Assembly (NCBI GenBank): GCA_037783415.1
Contig: JAZGTN010000044.1
Span: 1,745,501 to 1,809,500 of the forward strand
Direction of reading: 5' to 3'
Origin: Leptasterias polaris
Lineage: Eukaryota; Echinodermata; Asteroidea; Forcipulatida; Asteriidae
DNA length: 64,000 bases
The notes below the pieces were generated by a model. That model had not been told where the DNA came from and did no database searches. It was given only the letters and a program-made list of their open reading frames with translations. The position numbers were made by a program, and so were the translations under genes. Shown piece after piece: positions 12,021 through 24,000 of the stretch. Position 1 is the stretch's first letter; every line of letters begins with the position of its first letter.

Positions 12021-15000
12021 CAAATACACAAGCACAACACTGTGCCACAAGATATCGGTTATTTCATTAGTAGTATTTGGCATACTATCCTACCACCCTG
12101 CTCCACTGGCATCCCACAGTCTACTGACACGCCCCACTACACAGGGCACTCTCACACAATGGGCAACACTCACAATAGCCCTGGGCCAGCCAACCAGTTC
12201 TCCTTTGAGAAGAACCAATCGGAGCAGTGACTGAATCTACACTGAAACCTCTGAACCCCTATAAATGGACAAACATGTATTACACTCTTCAGTCTCCTGA
12301 CGATGACTAGAGCAAGCTAGTCGAAACGTTGAGACCTGTTAAGAACTCGCTCCGCGGCAGTGTAGTTAATAACGAGAAGTACCCTCGATCCACATAGCGA
12401 AAGTAGTAGTCCCGGCCGATTTCCTACCTCCCGCCAAGGTAGTAGTTAATAAGCAGGACAGTTCTTTTCAGAACTGAGAAGTCTCCCGAATTCCGAATAA
12501 TCTACTCCGCGGCAGTAGAATAAAAAGCAAGACAAGTTCTCAAGAACAAAATCTACCTAGCAAGTAGACCTAGCAAACCAAATATATATAATTATTAAAA
12601 TGGAAATTGTTATTTGTGATTTGAATTGTAGGTATCAGTGGACTATCAGGTGGTTTCATGGGTGCTGGGCTGATTAGTAAGGTGCTGTTAGCCAACGCTG
12701 ATGCTCTGTGTGCTGCTGCCTCCCCTCTCATGGACCAAGACATTGAATCAGTGTGAGTTGTAGACAACTGTTTTTCCTGGTTTCTAAAGGTTAATAATGA
12801 TAATTAGATTTATTGAGCGCCTGACGCTGAACCAACCCAGAGGCGCTTTGCAACATTACAAATTTCTTAAAGAGTAAAAGGAGATATTTTTCTTTTGTAA
12901 AGACATGTACAGCGTAACCCTATATAAACAGAGAAAAATAACCATATGGTACATACATGTAAGATAAAATAGTAAAGAGTTTTCAAAAGGATCCAAAATA
13001 CATTACCAGTGGTTGTGTGTAGGTTTGTTACACCCGGTTCAGACAGGTGCTCTAGAGTCGCACCGAACCAAATTATTAAATTAAGTACATGAAAAGTCCG
13101 ACGTCTGAAACAGTTAGGAGCGGTTGGACGCGCTGGAAGTCGAAAGACCGACTGTTGCAGTTGTTCGGAACAACCTTTGGAGCGTCTTGTTTCAGACGTC
13201 AACTTGTCATGAGCCGAACCTATTGTAAATGTTTGGTTAAGTTCGCCTGTCTGAAACCCAAATTTATTTGGGTCGACCTAGAGTCGCTCCTAATCTATCT
13301 GGCTTTTGGCTGAAGCAGCTATAACTAGCCGTAGCCAAACCCGTGGTGGTCATAACCACAGCTATCCTGTTAGTGGGTCACTATGTCACGCACATGCATC
13401 TGCTGCACGCACAAAATGTCACCAAACTTCTGGCTCTATGTTTGTGTGTAATTTTACAGGTGTTTATCATTTTTTTCAAAGATTAGTTTTTTTTATTTTG
13501 GAGCTCAACGATTGTATTATTATTACTAGTTGTGAATTAAAAAATAATGTATAATTGCCGGTAAAGATGGCCGACTTCACAACGTATCAAGTCAAGTGGG
13601 AACTATCTGTTGTTGGCCAACTTGCTGTAAAATCTTACTAACCTAAAGCTGCCAGACTGGTTACACTTACTAGACGCATGTCACACATCTCTCCAATCTT
13701 ACAATCTCTTCATTGGCTCCCGGTTCATGAACGCATTCATTTCAAGGTTCTACTCCTCATCTATCATTCAATACATGGCACATCTCCTAGATACATCCAG
13801 GATTCAATACAGCTAAGTGTTTCTACAAGACAGCTTCGCTCTACAAACACCATGCTCCTCAACATTCCTCGTTCTAAACATACCTGGGGAGACCGTTCTT
13901 TTTCACATGCTGGACCATCTCTTTGGAATGCTCTCCCACTGAACCTCAGACTAGTAGACACTCTCTCCAGCTTCAAAACTAACTTGAAAACTCACTTGTT
14001 TAGTCTAAGCTCTAAGTACCGTCATTAGCAGAGTTCTTTTTCTATGCGCCAGGAGTGTCTTTCTGACAGATATGGCGCACTACAAATGTCCATTATTATT
14101 ATTATTATTATTATTATAGGTTAACGTGGAAGAGAAATGACCAACTCACTTTTGTGATCTACTCATTTTCCAGTAGAGTAAAGATCTCATGTGAGCGGGG
14201 GAAAAATACAAGTCTCTCACCTCACGTTAAAATGGTGTAAATTGTCATTGTATTCAATACCCTTCCAGTGCAAAATTTGTCTACATCCAAAACATCTGAT
14301 GGCATCATTCTGAGACAAATGGGTCACTACATTTTAGTACGGGATGTTTTGGTTCATAACCTGACTTTTTCAGAGTGAAATTTGAAACATGACGTCATTG
14401 GATTTCAACAACTAATGGATCTTTACATTCCAAAGAGGCATATTTTGTCATTCAAGAGGTCAAATTTAAGGACGTTTTGATTGAAATTATTAAAAGTCAG
14501 TTATGAACCAAAACATCCCCGTAAAAAAATCCCTTAATCTGTAATGAATCTGTTTTGGTTTTATTATTCAGGGAGGGGTACACAGAGACTTGTGTGATGA
14601 ATAATTATTTTGGAATCGGATTGGATGCTAAGATATCGCTAGATTTCCACAATAAGAGAGAAGAACATCCGGAAAAATGCAGGTGAGTTAGGTCCTTGAA
14701 AAAGACGTACTTAAATTGCCTCATGCAAAATAGACCAACTCTTGTGATATTTTGCTTTATTTCTAAGCCTTCTTTGTTGCTTTATTTTTTGTATTCTAAT
14801 TGCTTGGTTTATATTGCTTCTCTCCTCTGTTTTTGGTGTTTTTTCTCTTGTTTTTTTTATTTTTTTGTAAGAACTGCCAAATATAAGAATGTTGATTACT
14901 TAATTGAATAAAACAAATTAAAAAAATAAAAAACTCTTGGCCATCGTTCTGAGTTTCCTTGTGCCCTGACTCTAAGTCCTTGTGTCCAACCAAGAATTAA

Positions 15001-18000
15001 GTTTAAAATTCTCCTCCTTACTTTTCATTGTTTACAAGGCACAGCCCAAGTTTATCTCCATGACCTAGTTCACAAATTTATTCCTTCTAGAAATTTACGT
15101 TCCAAATCCAAGTCCCTTCTTGTCACTTCCACCCCTGTTACAAAATCATACGGAGCTAGGTCATTCCAAGTAGCTGCAGCTGAACTGTGGAATGGCTTAC
15201 CCGAGTCTGTTAAGGAAGCAGTCACGGTTGGGCAATTCAAAAAACGCCTTAAAACACATCTTTTCGACGTTTATTAGTAATTGTTCTTCCGTTGGTATTT
15301 CATTTGTATCTACTTGTTTTCTTATTCCTATAAAGCGCATAGGGACTTAGCAGTGATATGCGCTATACAAATTCGGTTTATTATTATTATTAACCAACAG
15401 TCGTACCAAGAACATGATGTGGTACGGCGTCTTGGGCGGTAAGGAGCTTCTCCAGAGGACCTACCGCAACCTGGAGCAGAAGGTGCAACTGGAGTGTGAC
15501 GGTCAACGGATACCTCTACCCAGCCTCCAAGGCATCGTTGTCTTAAACATTCCAAGCTACATGGGCGGGGCTAACTTCTGGGGCACGACTAAGGAGGACG
15601 AGGTTGGTACTACAGATGAGGGATTATGTGGCAATCTGATAAAAAAGTCTGTTTTGTTTTGGGGTTTTTTATTATGAAATAACACCAAACATCACAAGGC
15701 TAGACAGTCCCTTCAAGGCTGCTTAATGTGCTCTTTAGAAGTGTTTATGAAACATTAAGAACTCACTCCTCGGCAGTGAAGTTAATAGCGAGAAGTCCCC
15801 TCGATCCACTTAGCAAAAATAGTAGTCCCGGCCGATTTCATACCTTCTGCCCGGGTAGTAGTTAAAAAGCAGGACAGGTCTTTTCAGAACTGAGAAGTCT
15901 CCAGAAGTCTCCCAAATTCTGAAAAATCTACTCTGCAGCAGTAGAATAAATAGCAAAACAAGTTCGCAAAGAACAAAATCTACCTAGCAAGTAGATATAC
16001 ACATGGTGTTACAGCAAACCAAATATACATTCAGAATATCTTTATAATATTTTGTTGGAATATTAAGAATATCTTTGTACTATTTTGTTATTTGTTTGTC
16101 ATGTAGACGTTCACAGCGCCCTCTTTTGACGATCGTATCCTGGAGGTGGTTGCAGTGTTTGGTGGAATGCAGATGGCTGTATCTCGGATGATCACATTAC
16201 AACATCATCGGATAGCTCAGGTGAGAGTCTCTCTTCTTGTGTGGCATAGTAATAAACCACAAGGGAAAATAACTGGGTAAATTTTGACCAAGTTTGGGTT
16301 GAACTCAGAAAAATTGACTTGACGGCGGCTTGAACCTGTGACATTCAAATTAACGTGCCGGCGCTCTACCAACTGAGCTATCTAGCCCTAATCTTGACAG
16401 TCTCCCCATTTTGTCAATATCTTTGTTCGGGGTGCCAGTAAGAGGCCATACCTTTAACAGCCGTATAGGCAAGGCTCATACCCAAGTTTACAATACAGCC
16501 TGGGAAGCAACAGCAGAGGGATCACCTTAAGAAGGGGATGCAACTTCTTTTTTCTTTAGATATCAAGTAATAAACCACAAGGGAAACTCACATGGTAAAT
16601 TTTATTATCTATGGCTGCAGAATAGATAACAGGTGAAATGTGGGACACTCACTGCCGCTAAGCTTTGACAAATTTTCTTGCTGTAATATTTTTGGAGGTA
16701 ATTAAAGCAGTAAGTTTTTTATCTTGTAGTGTCATGTTGTGAAGATCACAATTCTTGGAGAGGAGGGAGTTCCTGTTCAGGTGGATGGAGAAGCGTGGGT
16801 TCAACCGCCAGGGTTTGTTAAGATCATCCACAAGAACAGAGCACAGATGCTGGTCAGAGATAAGGTACGTGGACAAATATTTCCACTAGTTCAATTTCCT
16901 TCTCTTTTTTTTCTTCTTTTTTTTGAAAATATTAATAAAAATTATCGATTCTTATAAAGCACATATCATCGTGAGGTCCCTAAGCACTTGAGAAAAAGAG
17001 AAAGAAAGACAAGAAAACAAGTCCATTGCTTAAGCACAAAAAGTAGCTAAGCACAACAAAATCATGCTTACCAGAATAAGGTTACCAGCCAAAGTACTAT
17101 CACACACGTACAAACTGTGACTGGTATCCTGCTAATGTTTGCTTTGCAGAAAAATATTAAGCAATATTTTCTGCTTAAGCAATTCTATGACATTGGGCCC
17201 TTATTTCAAGTCTTCTCCATACAGTCAAAAGTTCAGAAAACACCCGACAAAATCATCCAACACAAGGCCAAAGGGCCACTGGTGAGGGCTACAAGGAAAC
17301 TAAAGAAAATTAAAGAGAGGAAAGATCTCTGTTCACATTTCGCTCGAACTAAAAACAAATTGTGAGATGTTGGAAAGCAACATATTGGTTGGGAGTTTCA
17401 AAGTGCAGCAGTAGGAGGGAAAATGCTAGTAGAATATATCTCAGTCGCGGTCTTTGGAATGGATTGAAGGGGTGAGGTAATGCGGCAAAGTGTGTGCTGC
17501 GAGTGAAGGTGCGTACAGGAGTGAAGACGAGTTGGAGACCTTCTGCTCACATACCATGGAAGCACCTGAAGAAGAAGCTAAATGGGGAGACAGAGCGTTC
17601 AAGAGATGAAACCATGATATACCCTTTTTTATTCATTTGAAAGCAAAATTAAGTAGGATTTGAAGCTTTGCATGGTGGGAGTATAACTGAGAGAGGTTAG
17701 CGGTAACACCATGTTAAAATCTCTTTTGAGGACTGTTGGTTCTGAAAAGAACTGGTGGTTAACGACTCAACGTTTCGATCAGTATGCAGATTTTGACATG
17801 GTGTTACCGCAAACCTCTCTCAACTGAAAGCAAAATGTTTCAAATTTTGCACTTGACAATCGTCTGCCGAATCGTGCGTTCAAATGTTTTTACATGTAGG
17901 CCATTAGTTTTGCTTTTGTGTTATGGTGGAGAAAGATAAGCTACCTAACATGGAATTCTTTGAGAAAAACTTGTTACTGTTTAACATTCCATATTCTGAG

Positions 18001-21000
18001 GTTTGTGAAAAAATAACATTTGAACCTACAATTGGCTAAAATACATTTGTTAGGTCATGTTGGATTGGCTATTCGTTTAATTCTCATCATGAACTTTCAC
18101 TTTTAACTTTTATTCCGGCCTAGGCTTTTGAGAACACCCTGAAGTCGTGGACGGATCGTAAGAAGATCTGGAAACAGCTGCAACCACTGACGGATGAAGA
18201 GGTCGTCCCGGTTAGACACTTCTGTGAGACGGTCAACAGTCTGGTCACATGGTACGTAACAACAACATAACCGGGGCCCAATTGCTTAACAATTGTCTGC
18301 TAAGCAGAAACGAGCAGGATACCAGTCAAATATTGTACATGTGACATGGTATTTTGGCTGGTAACTTTACTCTGGTAAGCATCATTTTGTTGTGCTTGGC
18401 TACCTTTTGTGCTTAAGCAGCTCTATGAAATTGGGCCCTGGGAAATTCACTTGTGTCAGGACAGGCATGTGAATTCTCAGGATTTTTCCTGAATTCATGT
18501 TTTTCTCAAAATCTCTTTGAGCCTTCCAACATTCTTGAAAGAAGTAAAGCAGTCACTAAAGGGAAAAAGAAACAGTCCACATTGTGTCCAAACCTTTAAG
18601 TCTGTAAACTTCTTGATTTGTAACATTCGGGATGTTCTTGGTCTAGAACAAGGGGGAACCCAGACCCGTAAGCCATTTTCAGGAGTTGTCACATTTTGCA
18701 AATCTCATGATCCCTCGTTGTGTTCGAACTTCAACAGCTTGGCCACGACTCTTGAGGTAGCACAAGCTTGTTGCATTGTGTGATCATTGAAAACAAGAAG
18801 ATAGAAATGACGTCACTACATTCTTGTGAAATCCAGTGATGTATTATATGAGTATGAATAGTAGTCCAGGCCGATTTCTTACCTCCCGCCCAGGTAGTAC
18901 TTAATAAGCAGGACAGTTCTTTTCAGAACTGAGAAGTCTCCCGTAGTCTCCTGAATTCCGAATAATCTACTCCGCGGCAGTAGAATAAATAGCAAGACAA
19001 GCTCTCAAAGAACAAAATCTACCTAGCAAGTAGATATACACATGGTGTTACCGCAATACCAAATATACATTGATACCTCACCATGCAATGCCTCAAATCC
19101 CATATATGAATATATGAATCATGTGAATTTGTTATTTGTGTGTGTTCAGTATTCAGAGAGCTGCAGAGCAGAATCGTGCCATAGAGTCTGGCTTGATGCA
19201 TTACGCTCAGTCGGTTTCCACCACCATGGACAGGTTCTGGGGCAGTGAGAAGGTTGGAGAGGTGAGTTTCATTGAATTTTTTTTTATTTTTGGGAAAAAC
19301 AAATTTGCAGCAAAATTCACATGGTCTGTTGAGCACAAGATTTTAAAAAAACGCTGATGGAACCAAACCTGCTGTTTTGAAAAGTCTTTTAGATTGTTTT
19401 TTTCTTTTTTCATTGTTGTCTTTCTTTGTTCCTTGTCCCTTGTCCCTGCAGGGTACCAGCCGTAAAGCCCTTATGGAGCTAGTCAGTAGCGTCCGGAACC
19501 TCCACAGTGAGACCAGTCTGTTCCTAGCAGCCAAGGCGTACACCACGCGCCTTGGGGACGACATCCTCAACAGGCTCAACAGTTCCGTCAGTGCCACTGA
19601 CGTGGAACTGCGTAAAGTTATGCTGATAGATGGCGCTCTGGGCTTCCCTGAGGAAGACTTACACGTATGTCAAGTCACATTTGTTTTAGGGGATGAGAAT
19701 GCACCAGTGTTTATGACCCATGGAGGCCCAGAATAAGGCTGTGCCGTACAAACTGTTCAAGTAGACAAACTGTTCAAGTTGACAAACTGTTCAAGTATAC
19801 AAACTGTTCATTTAGACAAACTGTTCATTTAGACAAACTGTTCAACTAGACAAACTGTTCAACTAGACAAACTGTTCAAGTAAACAAACTGTTCAAGTTG
19901 ACAAACTGTTCAAGTATGCAAACTGTTCAAGTTGACAAACTGTTCAAGTATGCAAACTGTTCAAGTATGCAAACTGTTCAAGTTGACAAACTGTTCAAGT
20001 ATACAAACTGTTCATTTAGACAAACTGTTCATTTAGACAAACTGTTCAACTAGACAAACTGTTCAACTAGACAAACTGTTCAAGTAAACAAACTGTTCAA
20101 GTTGACAAACTGTTCAAGTATGCAAACTGTTCAAGTTGACAAACTGTTCAAGTATGCAAACTGTTCAAGTATGCAAACTGTTCAAGTTGACAAACTGTTC
20201 AAGTATACAAACTGTTCATTTAGACAAACTGTTCATTTAGACAAACTGTTCAACTAGACAAACTGTTCAACTAGACAAACTGTTCAACTAGACAAACTGT
20301 TCAACTAGACAAACTGTTCAAGTATGCAAACTGCTCAAGTATGCAAACTGTTCAGGTATGCAAACTGTTCAAGTATACAAACTGTTCATTTAGACAAACT
20401 GTTCATTTAGACAAACTGTTCATTTAGACAAACTGTTCATTTAGACAAACTGTTCAACTAGACAAACTGTTCAACTAGACAAACTGTTCAACTAGACAAA
20501 CTGTTCAAGTATGCAAACTGCTCAAGTATGCAAACTGTTCAGGTATGCAAACTGTTCATTTAGACAAACTGTTCATTTAGACAAACTGTTCATTTAGACA
20601 AACTGTTCATTTAGACAAACTGTTCATTTAGACAAACTGTTCATTTAGACAAACTGTTCAACTAGACAAACTGTTCAACTAGACAAACTGTTCAAGTATG
20701 CAAACTGTTCAAGTATGCAAACTGTTCAGGTATGCAAACTGTTCAAGTATACAAACTGTTCAAGTTTATAAACTGTTCATGTAGACAAACTCTTCAAGTT
20801 AACAAACTGCTCAAGTTAAAATTTTATTTTATTTTTTTAAGCGGGATTGAATGATAAATTTGTTTGGGTTCATAATTTGTCAGCAGCCGGACGCATACAT
20901 CAAGCGGACCAAAGGTCGCTTTAAGTTACCGATGGTCTCAAGATTCAAGAAACCGACAAAGAAAGACTTCCGGTCTTCATTCCCATCCGGAAGTCCTGGC

Positions 21001-24000
21001 TCCTCCGAAGGAACATGTAAGTACAAAGGAAAGAAAACTATTCAACTACCATCCCCCCCCCCACCACAACTACCACTTTACTGCAACCCTGGCCGACAGT
21101 TTATTTGACATTTTTGCTTTATTTTGAAAATGTCTTGAACTACTTGTTCAATCGAAGAATTCAAAGTAAATAGATCTTTCATGATTAAGCCAGGTTTGGT
21201 GGTTTTTTTGTGGAGGGGAGGGAGGGGCAGGGCTTGATGAGCAGGGATGATGATGTAAGGTGCTATAAGGGGCCTTCTTAGTTTGAATAAGTGCATAATA
21301 AATGCATGTTATTTAAGTATTGAGTACAAAAGTGAGGGCTTTATCATGAGTTCTCTCGTTGTTCGATGTTGCAGCATCGGGTGATTCTCCAAGGATGTGG
21401 ACTCCACAGCAGGTAGGGGTGTGGCTAGATAGTCTGTCGCTAGGGGAGTACCGGGATAACTTCATCCGTAACGACATCAGAGGATCGGAGCTGCTGACGT
21501 TGGAACGAAGAGACCTGAAGGTAAGGTATTAAAGTGGACACAAAATTATTGAAAAACCTGCTCCATCTTAAAATGGTTTTGGATTGTCATTAATAGAACT
21601 TGAGAGTTCCATTAAAGGCACTGGACACCTTTGGTAATTGTCAGAGACCAGTATTCTCACTTGGTGTATCCCAACATATGCATAAAATAACAAGCCTGTG
21701 AAAATTTGGGCTCAATTGGTTATTGAAGTTGCAAGAAAATGATGAAAGAAAAAACACCCTTGTTGTACAAATTAGTGTGCTTTCAGATAGGAATAAAAGG
21801 CTTCTGGCCAGAAGTCTTTTATTATTTTAGTGAGAAATTACCTCTTTCTCAAAAACTACGTTACTTCAGAGGGAGTCGTTTCTCACAATGTTTTATACTA
21901 TCAACAGCTCTCCGTTGCTCGTTACCAAGTAAGTTTTTAAGCTAATATTTGTTTTGAGTAATTACCAAACGTGTTCAGTGTCTTTTAAATAAAGATAACT
22001 GGTGATTTAGTTGGAATGGATTACGTCACTGTAGGAGAACACTTTCTTCTAAGATAAGACTACTGTTATGAAAGTTGTTGACAAAAATTACAAGTATCTA
22101 ACCTTAAGTTGAAATGGTGTCAGTTGCCTTTTTATTTGATAATCATTCAAAGCAAAATTTGAAATATAAGTTGGATCTCAACACAAATGGGTCTGTACAT
22201 TCAACTTGAGAAATTTTTGTTGGTCTATAATGTCAAATTCAATGCCATTTTGATTGAATATCATGGAAATTCAGAAATGAACTATTTCAAAAGTTCCCTA
22301 AAGTACAAGCCTGTATATTTTAACTTCATTATTTTGGATGTTGACAAAATTCACATGGGAAGGGTATCTAACATGTAGCACAATGGCATTTTACATCGTT
22401 TCAACATGAGGCTAGAGACTTTTGATATATTTAACAGATGGTGTGTATTTTTGCATTTGGGATAAAGATTATAATTTGGTTTTTACCCTTACACCGATGT
22501 GTGTTAAGCACTCTATACTCGGTACATTCCTTTTCACAGAACTTGAGAAAGTACTGAGTATACAGTTATTATTATTATTATTATTATTATTTTATTTGCC
22601 ATAACAGTACAAAACAAAATACAAGACAATACACCCCGAGATGGGCAAGGGACAACAAAAGCAAATACATACTATGATCCGTAGATCTGTTGCCCCACAT
22701 CTGGGTTACACAATGAAATAAATATAGATTTAAACATATAATATAGTACACGCAATAATAAAAGCAGATAATTATACAAAACCAATAATAAATAATAAAT
22801 AACTAATTTATAAAACGAAAATAAATAAGTAAAATAACAGTAAAAGTAAAGATAAACAAATAAAGAAGTATGTATATAAATAAATAAATAAATAAACTTG
22901 TAAATAAATAAATAAATAAACTTGTTAATAAATAAAAACGATTTAAATCAAAACGATTTAAAATATTGCACAAGTGAATGGGCTATAGCAGGCTATTAAA
23001 AGGGTGGACTAAACCCCAAACAAGTCCCAACACTAGAGCCACAGTGCTTAAAGGCATGGACACGTTTGCTTAAAGGCATGGACACGTTTGGTAATTACTC
23101 AAAATATATATTAGCATAAAAACTTACTTGGTAACGAGCAACGGAGAGCTGTTGATAGTATAAAACATTGTGAGAAACGGCTCCCTCTGAAGTAACGTAG
23201 TTTTTGAGAAAGAGGTAATTTCTCACTCAAATATTTGAATCTGAAAATGACTCCAGGCCTGAAGCCTTTTTCAGGCATCTGAAAGCACACAAATTTGTGC
23301 AACAAGGGTGTTTTTTCTTTCATTATTTTCTTGCAACTTCGATGACCAATTGAGCCCAAATTTTCACAGGTTTGTTACTTTATGCATATGTTGGGATACA
23401 CCAAGTGAGAATACTGGTCTTTGGCAATTACAAAACGTGTCCAGTGCCTTTAACACACATCGGTGTAAGTGTAAAAATCCAAATTGTATGACTTTGAACA
23501 TGTTTTCCATATTCAAGAGGACTCTATCTATTGGAAATTGAGTCCATCACAAAACTGATTTTGACCTTACAGGCTCTCTTAAAGGCCCTGTACACTATTG
23601 GTAAGATCGAAAAACACAAATGTTCACAGATTCACACATAACTTACATGATTTAAAGTAAGTAATGGTAGAAAGGGTTCCTTAAAGTATTTCTGCCTAAA
23701 ATGCTATCGTTTCTGAGAAATGAGTAAAACAATAGTTTTTATCGCGCGCGATAATAAACTTGATGTTTGAAAAACAGAAAACACATAAGGTCTCTTTTCA
23801 CTATTTTCTCGTGACCTCGATGACCAATTGAGCTCAAATTTTCACAGGTTTGTTATTTCATGTATGTGGTTGATTAAACAAAACATGAACACTGTCTGTG
23901 ATTATTTTGTCAGCTCTACCAATCCTGTATAATACCTTTAAAGAAGAATTTTTGTTTCGTTTACCATCAGGACATCGGGGTCACAAAAGTGGGTCATATC

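Noticed and set aside
21739..21945. Recurring 68-codon frame (also at 28067 and 36576, and antisense at 23111)
   Set aside because: It appears in every copy of the TTAA MITE and is disrupted differently in each; not a gene or a transposase.
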